The notes beneath the pieces were generated by a model, which saw only the letters and a list, made by a program, of their open reading frames with translations, made no database searches and was not told the DNA's origin. The translations under genes and the position numbers were made by a program. From assembly GCA_023390335.1 (NCBI GenBank), contig JAEWCZ010000087.1, positions 124,001 to 188,000 of the forward strand: 64,000 nt of DNA, read 5' to 3'. Below, piece after piece: positions 18,496-28,554 of the stretch. Source of the DNA: Bacillota bacterium. GTDB lineage: Bacteria; Bacillota; Clostridia; Acetivibrionales; DSM-1351. Position 1 is the stretch's first letter. Each line of letters begins with the position of its first letter.

Positions 18496-20067
18496 TTAGT
18501 TCTCCTTTATTTGTTCTTCCTTATTTTCTTCTTTATCTTCTTGCTTTTTATTTTCTTGTTCTTTATTTATTTGATCCAGCCCTTTAACTATGGCATCGCA
18601 CAAAGCCTCGGCAGTCTTTTGCTGAAAATCCTGGCTAACTAGTCTTTGTAAATCATCAGGATTTGTTAAAAATCCGATTTCTGCAAGACTTGAAGGCATA
18701 TTTGTATATTTCAGAACAACTAATCCGGGCCTTGATATAGTTTTTCTATTATATGTATCCAGTGTGCTCATAAGTGAATTTTGAATTAATTGAGCAAATT
18801 TCTGTCCTGTAAATGATTTATCTCCTGCTTTTTCAGGATAATACAGGGTTTCTGTCCCTTTCGCGGTACTTTTATCGAAAGAATTATTATGTATACTTAA
18901 AAATAGTGTAGCATTTAAAGCATTTGCTATATAAGGTCTGTCATAGAGACCAACAAAAGTATCGTCTTGCCTAAGCATAAAGGTATTTATATTTTTGGCC
19001 CTTAATAATTTATCAAGTTTTAATGCTATATCCAGATTTACATCTTTTTCACGGGTAGACCCTCCTGAGGCCCCTGGATCAACACCACCATGTCCTGCAT
19101 CTATAACAACCAACCTTTCGCCTTCTTTAGCAGGTGTGAGTAGATTTACTTCCGTTTGTTTTAAATCTTCATTGTAGGAAGTATAGAATGTAAACTCTTT
19201 TTTTACACTAAATATAAAATTGGTATCCAATGTGTCCTTGTCATGTGAAATTTCTATGGAAACAACATTATGGTCATCTACTTTGTATGTCTCTTCAGAA
19301 AGTTTTAAGTTTGCTGTTGCGGGTATTGTAATAGTATATTTACCATTTTCCTTATCGTAACTTTCAGTAAAATGTTTTTTTATAGTTGAGCCTGTACTTG
19401 TCAATGCAATTCCCTTAAATGCAAAGTATACCCTGTCCTGATTGCTTACATATGTGAGGTAGGAACTTAACACTTGCTTTACAGGTACTTTTTCGGGTTC
19501 GTCAGCCGGAATCTCTTTTACCGGCTCACTTGGTTTTTCAGGGTTAACGTTATGATTTTCATTTTTGGGGGGAGCAGCTTTTACTGTCTTTATATTTATA
19601 GATTTGGATTTACTATCTACCGCTGCTGAAAGGCTTTTTATATTCTTTATAAAGTCAACAGGTATTATAAGCCTGTCATTAATTTTTTTCGCTTGAGTTG
19701 AAAGCTTATAGTTTTTTCCGTCCATCTTTACATTTATGTCGTTATTTTTGAATTGGAGCTTTGAACCTTTATATGTAACATCCATAAGCTGTGTTTTATT
19801 GCTCCATACAACCTTACCACCAAGCTTTTCAAACACTGCTCTAACCGGAATCATGGTTGTTTTATTAAAAACAATACCGGGAAAGTCTGTTTTTAATTCC
19901 TTACCCTCTATTGTAATTTTATAAACGGTACCGGAATATTTTACTTTCTTTCCATCATAATTCATAGTCAGCGACTGTGCTGCAAACACAGAAAACTGAG
20001 GTATTAGTACCAAAAAACATCCTAAAATACATGCCAGCAATTTTTTAAAATTCGTTTTTTTCTTCAT
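18496..20067 (-). CDS. Secreted N-acetylmuramoyl-L-alanine amidase with Cu-amine-oxidase-N stalk and AMIN-like domain
   Basis: A 523-residue wall hydrolase. Signal peptide (about 1-30, cut near VFAAQS); a copper amine oxidase N-terminal-like domain (about 35-160, with TTMIPVRAVFEKLGGKVVWS and RLIIPVDFI); a Pro/Glu/Lys linker; an AMIN-like region (about 200-310); Amidase_3 (about 325-500) with VVIDAGHGGVDPGASG (Zn His), REKDVNLDIA (Zn Glu), LFLSIHNNSFD (Zn His) and LAEIGFLTNP (catalytic Glu). A Lys/Glu/Gln tail ends it. It cleaves the amide between MurNAc and the stem peptide. The stalk may bind the wall. Confidence 0.93.
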   Translation of the reverse strand: MKKKTNFKKLLACILGCFLVLIPQFSVFAAQSLTMNYDGKKVKYSGTVYKITIEGKELKTDFPGIVFNKTTMIPVRAVFEKLGGKVVWSNKTQLMDVTYKGSKLQFKNNDINVKMDGKNYKLSTQAKKINDRLIIPVDFIKNIKSLSAAVDSKSKSINIKTVKAAPPKNENHNVNPEKPSEPVKEIPADEPEKVPVKQVLSSYLTYVSNQDRVYFAFKGIALTSTGSTIKKHFTESYDKENGKYTITIPATANLKLSEETYKVDDHNVVSIEISHDKDTLDTNFIFSVKKEFTFYTSYNEDLKQTEVNLLTPAKEGERLVVIDAGHGGVDPGASGGSTREKDVNLDIALKLDKLLRAKNINTFMLRQDDTFVGLYDRPYIANALNATLFLSIHNNSFDKSTAKGTETLYYPEKAGDKSFTGQKFAQLIQNSLMSTLDTYNRKTISRPGLVVLKYTNMPSSLAEIGFLTNPDDLQRLVSQDFQQKTAEALCDAIVKGLDQINKEQENKKQEDKEENKEEQIKEN

Positions 20068-20217
20068 TTGTCTTCTGTCACCTCGTAGTTTACCATTATT
20101 TTGTACACTACTATTATATCTTTATTTTGACAATAAAGGGTTAAATATTAGACATTTTAAAACAAATGTAACCTTAATGTAAAAATTATGGCAAAATAAT
20201 GAGTTAAATCGCCTAAA

Positions 20218-20733
20218 TTATTTAACAGGTAGGGATAGAATGCATCCGCAGTATTTTTGACGATACAGTTCCATTTCTCTTGCTATCTGCTGTCCCTGTC
20301 TGAATCCCGGTCTGAAGTCCTTATACAAAAATGTAGTTCCGTATTGTGCTGCGTATTTATCACCCAGCTCTTTTATTAAATCATGTTTCTGATAGGGGCT
20401 AACAAGCAGTGTTGTTGTAAAAGCATCACATCCCTTTTCGATAGCAAGTTTTGCTGCATTTTCCAACCTTATACTATAGCAATGTAAACATCTGGCATCT
20501 CTTATATCCTTCATACCTTCCCATTCAGTCTGTCTGAAATCGTCATCATATATTACGGGAATGTTCTTTATCTCACTAAATTTTTCAACATTTTCCCTTC
20601 GTTTTTTATGTTCTTCTATAGGATGTATATTGGGGTTAAAAAAATAACCCTGTATATCAATACCTTCATTTAGGAGTTCATGTACAGGATACGTGGAACA
20701 TGGCCCACAACACATGTGCAATAATACTTTCAT
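20218..20733 (-). CDS. queH: Epoxyqueuosine reductase QueH
   Basis: QueH reduces epoxyqueuosine to queuosine in tRNA, replacing QueG in many anaerobes. The 171-residue protein has the paired cysteines LLHMCCGPCSTYPV at the N-terminus and RDARCLHCYSIRLE in the middle, which together bind a 4Fe-4S cluster, plus TTTLLVSPYQKHD and KYCGCILS. It lies 30 bp after ruvB in the ruvC-ruvA-ruvB direction; ruvB-queH linkage is common in clostridia. Confidence 0.93.
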   Translation of the reverse strand: MKVLLHMCCGPCSTYPVHELLNEGIDIQGYFFNPNIHPIEEHKKRRENVEKFSEIKNIPVIYDDDFRQTEWEGMKDIRDARCLHCYSIRLENAAKLAIEKGCDAFTTTLLVSPYQKHDLIKELGDKYAAQYGTTFLYKDFRPGFRQGQQIAREMELYRQKYCGCILSLPVK

Positions 20734-20763
20734 TGTGTTATCACTCTTTCTATATTATATACT

Positions 20764-21771
20764 CTAATCTTCATACTCCAGTCCAAAATGCGCATATGCA
20801 TTTTTTGTTGCCATTCTTCCCCTTGGAGTTTTATTTATAAATCCTAATTGTATTAGATATGGCTCGTAGACATCCTCGATAGTACCTGATTCTTCTCCTA
20901 TTGAGGCCGCCAGTGTATCCAAACCTACCGGCCCGCCTCCGAACTTGTTGATTATGCTAAGCAGCATGTTTCTGTCAACACCGTCCAAACCTATCTCATC
21001 AACCTCAAGTGCATCAAGGGCATGTTTTGCCAGTTCAAGATCTATAACGCCGCTACCCTTTACCTGTGCAAAATCACGTACTCTTTTTAACAGTCTGTTT
21101 GCTATTCTGGGAGTTCCTCTTGATCTTCTGGCAATCTCATAAGCACCGTCTTGATCAAGTCCGATATTTAGAATCCCTGCAGAACGTATTACGATTTCCT
21201 TTAGTTCTTCGGGAGTATACATTTCCAATTTATTTATGACACCAAACCTATCCCTTAAAGGTGCAGTCAATAGTCCCGCTCTTGTAGTGGCACCTATCAA
21301 GGTAAACTTGGGAAGATCCAGCCTTATTGATCTGGCACTTGGCCCCTTACCAATGATAATATCCAGCGCGTAATCCTCCATGGCAGGATAAAGGATTTCT
21401 TCTACACTTCTGTTAAGCCTGTGTATTTCATCTATAAACAACACATCATGAGTACCAAGGTTTGTAAGTATTGCTGCCAAGTCACCGGCTTTTTCTATTG
21501 CAGGCCCGGATGTAATTCTCAGGTTAACGCCCATCTCCGATGAAATTATACTTGCAAGAGTTGTCTTGCCAAGTCCCGGAGGGCCATAAAGCAAAACATG
21601 ATCCAGTGCCTCTTTCCGTCTCTTTGCTGCCTCTATAAATACTGTAAGGTTATCCTTGGCCTTGGACTGTCCTATGTACTCATCGAATCGTTTGGGTCTT
21701 AAACTTACCTCATCAAAATCATCAGTACGCGTACCTGCCTCAACAAGCCTCTCATCAGTTAAATCTGTCAT
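20764..21771 (-). CDS. ruvB: Holliday junction branch migration helicase RuvB
   Basis: RuvB is the hexameric AAA+ motor of the RuvABC resolvasome. Walker [10 protein letters not shown], Walker [11 protein letters not shown], sensor 1 LIGATTRAG, arginine finger region APLRDRFGV and the C-terminal winged helix ([22 protein letters not shown]) are all present. I start at ATG 21771, 335 residues, because GGAGG is 5 nt upstream; the four extra codons in the longer frame overlap that site. Downstream of ruvA by about 75 bp. Confidence 0.97.
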   Translation of the reverse strand: MTDLTDERLVEAGTRTDDFDEVSLRPKRFDEYIGQSKAKDNLTVFIEAAKRRKEALDHVLLYGPPGLGKTTLASIISSEMGVNLRITSGPAIEKAGDLAAILTNLGTHDVLFIDEIHRLNRSVEEILYPAMEDYALDIIIGKGPSARSIRLDLPKFTLIGATTRAGLLTAPLRDRFGVINKLEMYTPEELKEIVIRSAGILNIGLDQDGAYEIARRSRGTPRIANRLLKRVRDFAQVKGSGVIDLELAKHALDALEVDEIGLDGVDRNMLLSIINKFGGGPVGLDTLAASIGEESGTIEDVYEPYLIQLGFINKTPRGRMATKNAYAHFGLEYED

Positions 21772-21857
21772 ATTAGCCTCCATGAGCCGTTAGCTACGGC
21801 TGCCAAAAAATATTGTAACATCTTTCTTATCTAGCAACGTTCCTTTAATAGGGAAGG

Positions 21858-22463
21858 CTATCTTGAAAGCGACTTCAGTGCTTTTTTAATTACTTCTTCT
21901 ACGCTCATTCCTTCTTCATAAATACCGCTTATAGTAGTTGACGCTTCTACTGAACCGTATCCCAATACCATCAATGCACTCACAGCCTCAGAGAGAACAG
22001 AATCTCCCGCAGTCCCGCTGTTTTCGAGACTAGCCGCAGGTATTGAAGCTGTCAGCTGTTCTTTTGATATTTTGTCCTTGAGCTCCAGAATAATGCGCTG
22101 AGCCATTTTTGTTCCTATACCCTGTGCTTTTGTAAGTGACTTTGTGTCCTGTGAGACAACAGCCAAAGCAAACCTTGATGGCGACAGCGTTGAAATCAAA
22201 GATATTGCAGCCTTTGGCCCAACTCCGGAAACTGCCAGAAGCATCTCAAACATAGATAGCTCCTCCATTGTACCAAAGCCGTAGAGGGCTGCAATATCTT
22301 CCCTGACGTAGTAATGAGTATAAACCTTAACAGGTGTTCCAATTTGTCCTAGATTATTTATTGTAGAAAGTGCGGTAAATATTCTGTACCCGATTCCACC
22401 GGCTTCTACTATTATACTGTCGTTGTTTTTTACTTCCACTGTTCCTTTTATGTATGCAAACAT
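21858..22463 (-). CDS. ruvA: Holliday junction-binding protein RuvA
   Basis: RuvA binds the four-way junction and loads RuvB. The 201-residue protein shows the OB-fold start MFAYIKGTVEVK, two helix-hairpin-helix motifs (LLAVSGVGPKAAISLIS and AQGIGTKMAQRIILELKDK), and the C-terminal RuvB-binding domain (VSALMVLGYGSVEASTTI). Standard length and order ruvC-ruvA-ruvB. Confidence 0.97.
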   Translation of the reverse strand: MFAYIKGTVEVKNNDSIIVEAGGIGYRIFTALSTINNLGQIGTPVKVYTHYYVREDIAALYGFGTMEELSMFEMLLAVSGVGPKAAISLISTLSPSRFALAVVSQDTKSLTKAQGIGTKMAQRIILELKDKISKEQLTASIPAASLENSGTAGDSVLSEAVSALMVLGYGSVEASTTISGIYEEGMSVEEVIKKALKSLSR

Positions 22464-22492
22464 TTTTATACTCCATTTATTAAGTAATAATT

Positions 22493-22993
22493 CTAAAACC
22501 TTCCATTCCCCAGCAATGAACCCATTCTATGAGAGTTTCCGTGACATATTGCCACAGCCAGTGCGTCTGCGACGTCATCCGGCTTTGGAATTGCCGGAAG
22601 ATTCAGTATAGCCTTTACCATCTGCTGTATCTGAGCCTTTTCAGCCCTGCCGTATCCCACAACCGATTGTTTAACCTGCAGGGGCGTATATTCGAATATA
22701 TCTATTCCGGATTTGGCGGCGGCAAGTACGGCTACTCCTCTGCCATGTCCTACCGTAAGTGCTGTCTTAATATTCTTATTGAAAAACAGTTCTTCTATGG
22801 ATATTGCATCAGGCTTGTACTTATCTATCAACTTTTCAAGTTCATTATAGAGTACCAAAAGCCTGTCTGAAAATTTCATGGACGCAGCTGTAGTAATGGC
22901 ACTGTAATCCAAAACCGAAAATTTGTTCCCTTCATATTTTACAACACCATAGCCTGTAATTGCAAATCCCGGGTCAATCCCCATTATTATCAC
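22493..22993 (-). CDS. ruvC: Holliday junction resolvase RuvC
   Basis: RuvC nicks Holliday junctions as a dimer. The catalytic acids are visible: [13 protein letters not shown] (first Asp), ISIEELFF (Glu) and [15 protein letters not shown] (Asp pair). 166 residues match the family. I place the start at GTG 22993 because GGAGGG ends 7 nt before it; the ATG at 22984 is three codons later and remains possible. A longer frame to 23074 has no ribosome site and no family match. It leads ruvC-ruvA-ruvB-queH. Confidence 0.95.
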   Translation of the reverse strand: MIIMGIDPGFAITGYGVVKYEGNKFSVLDYSAITTAASMKFSDRLLVLYNELEKLIDKYKPDAISIEELFFNKNIKTALTVGHGRGVAVLAAAKSGIDIFEYTPLQVKQSVVGYGRAEKAQIQQMVKAILNLPAIPKPDDVADALAVAICHGNSHRMGSLLGNGRF

Positions 22994-23058
22994 TATAAAG
23001 CCCTCCGCAAAACCAATTAATATTGTTAACAAATTTTCTGTATAATTATAGATGAGTA

Positions 23059-23087
23059 TTGCATATTTATACAATTTGTTGTATAAT
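23059..23087 (+). promoter_or_regulatory. argG promoter with a possible overlapping ARG box
   Basis: TTGCAT (23059-23064), 17-bp spacer and TATAAT (23082-23087). The -35 end and spacer read TTGCATATTTATACAA, an imperfect palindrome like the TGCATA-type half-sites bound by ArgR/AhrC, so repression by arginine is plausible. It is divergent from ruvC. Confidence 0.7.
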
Positions 23088-23102
23088 AAAACCTAGCTAT
23101 AA

Positions 23103-23146
23103 GTCAGCGTAGAAAGCAGTTTTTTGGAACATTGCTTTTTGCTGAC
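23103..23146 (+). promoter_or_regulatory. Stem-loop in the argG leader
   Basis: GTCAGC...AAAGCA (23103-23118) pairs with TGCTTT...GCTGAC (23133-23146) around a T-rich loop. No T run follows and no T-box sequence or anti-terminator alternative is apparent, so it is only a candidate leader structure in the roughly 160-nt argG leader. Confidence 0.45.
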
Positions 23147-23256
23147 AAAACAAATCATATATATTTTAGCATATTTCTTATATGTTGTTTAAGAGAAATA
23201 AATTTGCATTTATATTCGTTTTTATTGCTGGAGAATCAGCGGAAAGGGTGGTTGAA

Positions 23257-24471
23257 ATGAGTAAGGAAAAAGTATTACTAGCGTATTCAGGTGGACTTGA
23301 CACCTCAATAATTATTCCATGGCTTAAAGAGAACTACGGTTATGAAGTTATTGCAATGGCCGGAGATGTGGGTCAGGGTGAAGAACTTGAACCATTAAAT
23401 GAGAAAGCAATTAAAACCGGTGCATCAAAACTTTACATAGAGGATTTGCAAGAAGAATTCATAACGGATTTTATATATCCTACCTTGAAAGCAGGTGCAA
23501 TTTACGAAGGTAAGTATCTTCTGGGAACATCTTTTGCAAGACCTATTATAGCAAAGAGAATGGTTGAAATTGCTATTCAGGAAGGCTGTACAGCTATTTG
23601 CCACGGAGCTACCGGTAAAGGTAACGACCAGGTAAGATTCGAGTTGACAGTAAAGGCTCTGGCTCCTCATCTTAAGATAATCGCGCCATGGAGAATTTGG
23701 GATATCAAGTCAAGAGAAGATGCAATAGATTATGCTGAAGCAAGAAATATTCCAATACCCGTAACTAAAAAGGATAACTACAGCATGGACAGAAACCTTT
23801 GGCATTTAAGCCATGAGGGTTCCGATTTGGAAGATCCTTGGAACGAACCTCAGTATGATAAGCTTTTAAAGCTGATGGTTTCTCCAGAGAAAGCTCCTGA
23901 TGTACCAACATATGTTGAAATTTATTTTGAACAGGGTATTCCTAAAAAGGTTAACGGCGTTGAATACGGCCCTATTGAAATGATGAATGTCCTCAACAAG
24001 CTTGCAGGCGAAAACGGTGTCGGCATAGTTGATATGGTTGAGAATAGACTTGTTGGAATGAAGTCAAGAGGTGTATATGAAACTCCTGCAGGAACAGTTT
24101 TATACGCTGCTCACAGAGAGCTTGAACTGCTTTGCCTTGACAGAGATACACTCCATTACAAGGACATCATTGCACAAAGATTTGCAGAACTTGTTTATTT
24201 CGGACAGTGGTACACTCCTCTTCGTGAATCCTTGTCAGCATTTGTTGATAAGACTCAGGAAACTGTTACAGGAACTGTAAGATTGAAGCTTTACAAAGGT
24301 AACTGCATGCCCGCAGGCGCTAAGTCTGAATATTCACTGTATAATGAAGCAATTGCTACCTTCAGCAAAGACGAAGTTTACAATCAGAAGGATGCAGAAG
24401 GATTTATCAACCTCTTTGGCCTTCCAATGAAGGTTAGGGCTCAAATGCTGCAAAACAAGGATATTAAATAA
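23257..24471 (+). CDS. argG: Argininosuccinate synthase
   Basis: ArgG joins citrulline and aspartate with ATP in arginine biosynthesis. Motifs: [18 protein letters not shown] (PP-loop), [33 protein letters not shown] and [13 protein letters not shown]. The true start is the ATG at 23257 (404 residues), with GGAAAGGGTGG upstream; a 25-codon upstream extension is unrelated sequence. argH follows 143 bp later. Confidence 0.97.
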   Translation: MSKEKVLLAYSGGLDTSIIIPWLKENYGYEVIAMAGDVGQGEELEPLNEKAIKTGASKLYIEDLQEEFITDFIYPTLKAGAIYEGKYLLGTSFARPIIAKRMVEIAIQEGCTAICHGATGKGNDQVRFELTVKALAPHLKIIAPWRIWDIKSREDAIDYAEARNIPIPVTKKDNYSMDRNLWHLSHEGSDLEDPWNEPQYDKLLKLMVSPEKAPDVPTYVEIYFEQGIPKKVNGVEYGPIEMMNVLNKLAGENGVGIVDMVENRLVGMKSRGVYETPAGTVLYAAHRELELLCLDRDTLHYKDIIAQRFAELVYFGQWYTPLRESLSAFVDKTQETVTGTVRLKLYKGNCMPAGAKSEYSLYNEAIATFSKDEVYNQKDAEGFINLFGLPMKVRAQMLQNKDIK

Positions 24472-24510
24472 ATTAAAGAATTTGTAACAATAGAATAATA
24501 ACTAAAATAA

Positions 24511-24565
24511 GGCATACCGGTAGACCATAGGTTTTCAAAAGACCTCTTGATTATCCAGGTATGCC
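24511..24565 (+). promoter_or_regulatory. Hairpin between argG and argH
   Basis: GGCATACC (24511-24518) pairs with GGTATGCC (24558-24565), flanked by further AAG/CTT pairing, and the loop contains AGGT...ACCT. CTTGTTTGAT follows, a weak terminator tail. It may give partial termination between the two arginine genes. Confidence 0.55.
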
Positions 24566-24614
24566 CTTGTTTGATATATAAGATTTTTAATCCAATTTAA
24601 TTGAGGTGTATATT

Positions 24615-25994
24615 ATGAAACTTTGGGGCGGTAGATTTGCAAAAGGAACAGACAAATTAGTGGATGATTTTAACTCTTCCATCCGCTTTGACAGCAGAAT
24701 GTACAAGCACGATATTCTGGGTAGCATCGCCCATGCAAACATGCTTGGAAAATGCGGTATTATAGCAGTTGATGAAAGCAGTCTGATTCAAAGTACTCTT
24801 AAAGATATTTTAAATGATATAGAAGCTGGTAAAATTGATTTTGAGATTGATGCTGAAGATATTCATATGAACGTTGAAAAAATTCTCATATCAAGAATTG
24901 GAGATACAGGAAAGAAGCTCCACACAGGAAGAAGTAGAAATGATCAGGTTGCTCTGGACATTCGTATGTATCTGAGAGATGAAATCATTTCTATAAAAGA
25001 AATGGTTGCTGTTTTTTTAAACACTCTTGTAAAGATATCGGAATCAAATTTTGACACTATTATGCCAGGTTACACACACCTGCAAAGAGCTCAGCCAATT
25101 ACACTGGCCCATCATATGATGGCTTATTTCGAAATGTTCAAAAGAGATTACCAGAGGCTTTGTGATTGCTACTCCAGATTGAATATCTTACCTCTTGGTT
25201 CGGGTGCTCTTGCAGGAACTACTTACCCTCTGGACAGGTATATGGTTGCTCAGGAATTGGGCTTTGACGATGTTACGCAAAACAGCCTTGACGGTGTCAG
25301 TGACAGAGACTTTGCAATTGAACTTGCATCCAGCTTGTCAATTCTTATGATGCATCTCAGCAGATTAAGTGAAGAAATTATTCTCTGGTCATCACATGAA
25401 TTTAGTTTTGTTGAACTGGATGATGCCTACAGTACAGGGTCAAGTATTATGCCTCAGAAGAAAAATCCTGATGTTGCAGAGCTGGCAAGGGGTAAAACAG
25501 GACGAGTATACGGAAGTCTCATGACTCTCCTCACCGTAATGAAATCCCTGCCTCTGGCATACAACAAGGATATGCAGGAAGACAAGGAAGCAATATTTGA
25601 CGCTGTAGATACCGTAAAAATGTGTCTGCCTGTTTTTTCAAACATGATTGATACCATGAAAGTACGAAAGGCAAATATGTACAAAGCTGCTCAGGGCGGT
25701 TTTACCAATGCAACGGATATTGCAGATTATCTTGTAAAAAAGGGTATTCCTTTCAGAAGTGCCCATGAAATTATCGGAAAAATGGTACTTTATTGCATTG
25801 AAAACAATAAGGCTATTGATGATATGACAATGGACGAATTCAAGAGTTTTTCGGATAAAATCCAGGAGGATGTATACACTGAAATAAGTCTTGAAAAATG
25901 TGTTTCAGGCAGAAAGCTGGTCGGAGGCCCTGCACGCGAAACCGAAGAAAAGGCCATTGAAAATGCAAAATCATTTTTAAGTTCTTTAATTTAG
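24615..25994 (+). CDS. argH: Argininosuccinate lyase
   Basis: ArgH splits argininosuccinate into arginine and fumarate. [20 protein letters not shown] at the start, [29 protein letters not shown] and the fumarase/aspartase signature [12 protein letters not shown] are present. I start at ATG 24615 (459 residues); GAGGTG is 6 nt upstream. A strong terminator follows, ending argG-argH. Confidence 0.97.
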   Translation: MKLWGGRFAKGTDKLVDDFNSSIRFDSRMYKHDILGSIAHANMLGKCGIIAVDESSLIQSTLKDILNDIEAGKIDFEIDAEDIHMNVEKILISRIGDTGKKLHTGRSRNDQVALDIRMYLRDEIISIKEMVAVFLNTLVKISESNFDTIMPGYTHLQRAQPITLAHHMMAYFEMFKRDYQRLCDCYSRLNILPLGSGALAGTTYPLDRYMVAQELGFDDVTQNSLDGVSDRDFAIELASSLSILMMHLSRLSEEIILWSSHEFSFVELDDAYSTGSSIMPQKKNPDVAELARGKTGRVYGSLMTLLTVMKSLPLAYNKDMQEDKEAIFDAVDTVKMCLPVFSNMIDTMKVRKANMYKAAQGGFTNATDIADYLVKKGIPFRSAHEIIGKMVLYCIENNKAIDDMTMDEFKSFSDKIQEDVYTEISLEKCVSGRKLVGGPARETEEKAIENAKSFLSSLI

Positions 25995-26008
25995 CATAAA
26001 AATAACAT

Positions 26009-26064
26009 AAGATATTTGTATGGGAAAGTTTGCATAAAATTTAGCAATCCCATACAAATATCTT
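26009..26064 (+). terminator. Terminator of argGH
   Basis: AAGATATTTGTATGGG (26009-26024) pairs perfectly over 16 bp with its complement at 26049-26064 and runs into TTTAATTTTC. It may also serve the convergent small gene at 26088. Confidence 0.88.
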
Positions 26065-26087
26065 TTTAATTTTCTTATAAAAATAGA

Positions 26088-26270
26088 CTAGGCCAGCCTT
26101 CTGTTGCTGTTAAGTAATATGTTAAGTGAAATACTTTCGGAATTTATGTTTAAATTCATACACGATACACGTACTCCTTTTTTTGATAACTCCATTTCTA
26201 TATCCCTTTTAATTTTATCTGTTACTTCTATTTCCTTGCGGGCAACTAAATTGCGTCTTTTTCTAAACAT
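26088..26270 (-). CDS. Small conserved-looking protein, unknown function
   Basis: A 60-residue basic protein (MFRKRRNLVARKEIEVTDKI then a strand-rich second half). A strong GGAGGG site 4 nt before the ATG supports translation. It follows the 103-residue gene by 35 bp in the same direction, suggesting a small operon. I do not recognise a family. It shows no signal peptide or membrane segment. Confidence 0.6.
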   Translation of the reverse strand: MFRKRRNLVARKEIEVTDKIKRDIEMELSKKGVRVSCMNLNINSESISLNILLNSNRRLA

Positions 26271-26305
26271 TTTACCCTCCGATTTGTCTATAAGTATTGT
26301 TTTGT

Positions 26306-26617
26306 TTAGTTAATCTTCACTTTCTTTTCTAACGCTCTACCCAAACTAAACCATGAATCCCTGAGTTTAAACCGCATCTGCTCGTCCAGGGTTCTTTCTA
26401 TTATGTCATTCAACTCCTTTCTTGCCTTTATATATTCCTTGATATCAAATTCATCCTTTGCAAGTATTTCTTCAATTTGTAAAAGCCATTCCTTTATATA
26501 CTCACTCCCCAAATACTCAGAAGTTATTTTCTTCTTTATATGGAGCACAACTTGTTTTACAGCTTTTCTTTTTACGTCTATATCTGTTTGTATCTTTCTT
26601 ACTTGTTTTTGACCCAT
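26306..26617 (-). CDS. Hypothetical helical protein
   Basis: A 103-residue, highly charged and mostly helical protein (KRKAVKQVVLHIKKKI, then LLQIEEILAKDEFDIKEYIK and LRDSWFSLGRALEKKVK), likely coiled coil. RBS AAGGAG lies upstream. It is paired with the 60-residue gene downstream. No family recognised. Confidence 0.6.
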   Translation of the reverse strand: MGQKQVRKIQTDIDVKRKAVKQVVLHIKKKITSEYLGSEYIKEWLLQIEEILAKDEFDIKEYIKARKELNDIIERTLDEQMRFKLRDSWFSLGRALEKKVKIN

Positions 26618-26712
26618 TAATATTCACTCCTTCTCAATTGATACATCGGCAGATATTATCCATATATTTACATTTATTATACTATATTTGGTAGTTTATT
26701 GTAAATCTCGCT

Positions 26713-26850
26713 ATGGTTGGTTTAGATACACAGCCTAACGAAATCGGAGGTATTTGCCCTGTTAATCGTTCATATTACGAGGGAAATAAAGCAAAAGCAT
26801 TTATATAAAAGTATGGATTTGTAAGTCAAATTTTATACCGTTTTCTATGC
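26713..26850 (+). pseudogene. Possible 3' gene remnant
   Basis: In the 290-bp gap 26618-26908, a plus-strand frame reads NEIGGICPVNRSYYEGNKAK up to a TAA at 26806 and then, still in frame, KYGFVSQILYRFLCKKL. The protein-like character on both sides of one stop suggests the tail of a lost gene, but I cannot name the family. Confidence 0.3.
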
Positions 26851-26854
26851 AAAA

Positions 26855-26881
26855 AGCTGCCGGACATAATGCCCGACAGCT
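26855..26881 (-). terminator. Terminator of the polysaccharide deacetylase gene
   Basis: AGCTG-C-CGG pairs with CCG-A-CAGCT; the minus-strand product ends in a T run (TTTTTG), 28 bp after the stop. Confidence 0.8.
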
Positions 26882-26908
26882 CATAATAATTAAAATATTT
26901 AATTTTCT

Positions 26909-28045
26909 TTAGTAGGTAATCAGTTCCTTGCCGTTTAGTTTTTTCGTATCAACATTTTGTTTTTTGGATTCAGGTACTACCACTGTATCCTTATTACCAT
27001 CGCTGATATACTGTGAATTTCCTTTTGCCATGGCATCTATCCACCATGCAAGGTCACATTCCACCTTCTCCTGCCCTGTAGACCTTACCCTTGGCACTGC
27101 AAAAGGATTGAACTTTGGGGATACAGGTGACGGGGATGGATTTGCACCTACAAGCACTATAGATGTATGTTTGTATTCGGTACCTTGATAGTTACCTTGG
27201 ATGACATAGTCCTTCAAATCTTTTGACGCATTTCCAAATGGCAATGAAAATGCCTTAAACTTGTATCCTGGTATGTACTCTTCCATTATTTTCTGATTTC
27301 CACCGACTTCCTCAAGCATTTTCGCCGCAGTTTTAACATCCGGTAAAGAAACATGTGTCTTTGTATGATTGCCTATTTCAAAACCCTTATCAATCAAATA
27401 TTTTAGTCTATCCTGAACTGTTCCCGCACCATCAAAAGTTTCTACTCCAAGATTAACATAAAATGTACCTTTAAGTCCGAAATCAGGGTGCTTACTGTTA
27501 AACGCCTCCATGACACCAACTGCTGATTTTGGATTTGCTTTCAGCTGTCCGTTCTGCTCAATAAGATTAAATTGACCTGCTGTTCCATCGTCAAAAGTAA
27601 AAACCATGGGTATACACCCTGCCGGAACGTCAATATTATTGTTCAACATGTCTTCAAGGTTTACTAGCCTGTAATTTTTTTGGTATAGTTCATTCAACAA
27701 GTTTTCAAATTCTGCAAAAGTAGTTGTGTATTCATTTTTTCCTTTGGAGTATGTTTCAACAAAGTTATGAAACATAACAACCATTATCTGTCCTGCTTCG
27801 TTGGGCTTAACTTTATTATAATCAATTTTCACTGGTTCAGGTTTTTGGGAGTTATCAACTTCCTTTGTGGAGTCACCTGGAGATTGTGTATCTGCAGCTG
27901 GCTTTGAAGGCGTAGATGTAACTGTTGAGGTACTGTTTGCTGATTTTGTATTCTTATCTCCCGAGTAATATTCATTTACCCCGCATCCCACGGCAACTGA
28001 CGCGGAAATCGCTAATGCTAAAGCTGCTGCAATGTATTTTTTCAT
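26909..28045 (-). CDS. Polysaccharide deacetylase lipoprotein
   Basis: A 378-residue exported lipoprotein: signal peptide with lipobox AVGCG (Cys 21), a Ser/Thr/Pro/Asp linker to about residue 75, then a NodB-type CE4 domain. Motifs: VMFHNF near 92, MVFTFDDGTAGQF (metal Asp pair, near 147), IGNHTKTHVSL (metal His pair, near 226) and FSLPFGNASKD. CE4 enzymes remove N-acetyl groups from peptidoglycan or polysaccharides. Target is unknown; outside-face location fits wall modification. Confidence 0.9.
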   Translation of the reverse strand: MKKYIAAALALAISASVAVGCGVNEYYSGDKNTKSANSTSTVTSTPSKPAADTQSPGDSTKEVDNSQKPEPVKIDYNKVKPNEAGQIMVVMFHNFVETYSKGKNEYTTTFAEFENLLNELYQKNYRLVNLEDMLNNNIDVPAGCIPMVFTFDDGTAGQFNLIEQNGQLKANPKSAVGVMEAFNSKHPDFGLKGTFYVNLGVETFDGAGTVQDRLKYLIDKGFEIGNHTKTHVSLPDVKTAAKMLEEVGGNQKIMEEYIPGYKFKAFSLPFGNASKDLKDYVIQGNYQGTEYKHTSIVLVGANPSPSPVSPKFNPFAVPRVRSTGQEKVECDLAWWIDAMAKGNSQYISDGNKDTVVVPESKKQNVDTKKLNGKELITY

Positions 28046-28076
28046 TCGTATTCTCCCATTATTATACAGTGGTTAT

Positions 28077-28364
28077 TTAACTTTCATAGTCTACTGCAAT
28101 AGACGATTCCTTAACAAGCTTTATATGCTCAAGAACTTTAAGGTGTGCAGGATGAACCTGGTAGGCCTCCATGTCAGCCATTGAATCAAACTTGGTATAA
28201 AGTCCAATATCATATGATCTTTCAGAATGAAGAATATCTACTCCAACTTCTATAAATTTTAAACAAGGTATTTGTCCCTTTAATCCAAGCAATAAGTCTT
28301 TTGTTTTTTGAATGGTTTCTTCACTCTTATCTTTTAATTTGAATAAAACAATGTGTGTAAGCAT
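28077..28364 (-). CDS. Dabb-domain (stress-responsive A/B barrel) protein
   Basis: A 95-residue dimeric alpha-beta barrel protein: MLTHIVLFKLKD at the start, VGVDILHSERSYDIGLYTKF in the middle and YQVHPAHLKVLEHI near the end are the Dabb signature. RBS GGAGG. Function is not established for bacterial members. It lies 31 bp upstream of the deacetylase gene and may be cotranscribed with it. Confidence 0.9.
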   Translation of the reverse strand: MLTHIVLFKLKDKSEETIQKTKDLLLGLKGQIPCLKFIEVGVDILHSERSYDIGLYTKFDSMADMEAYQVHPAHLKVLEHIKLVKESSIAVDYES

Positions 28365-28519
28365 TTTTTTTGTAATACCTCCATGTATTTATTTTATGTA
28401 TTTTTCTTAATTTTAACTTTCATATGGGATATAGTCAAACAAAAATGCTAAAGTATTTGTTACATTATTTGGTAATTTGTATTTTAACGATTTATTATGC
28501 TAAATTGTTAAATTTTTTC

Positions 28520-28548
28520 TTGAATTATGTTACTAATTGTTGTATAAT
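28520..28548 (+). promoter_or_regulatory. Plus-strand promoter in a minus-strand gene region
   Basis: TTGAAT (28520-28525), 17-bp spacer, TATAAT (28543-28548). It points toward a terminator 75 bp downstream and away from the Dabb gene. Confidence 0.7.
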
Positions 28549-28554
28549 TATACA

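Noticed and set aside
22994..23074. Longer ruvC start at 23074
   Set aside because: The N-terminal 27 residues are not RuvC-like and overlap the argG promoter; GGAGGG supports GTG 22993.
23104..23256. T-box or riboswitch in the argG leader
   Set aside because: Only a simple stem-loop; no T-box core sequence, no terminator/antiterminator pair.
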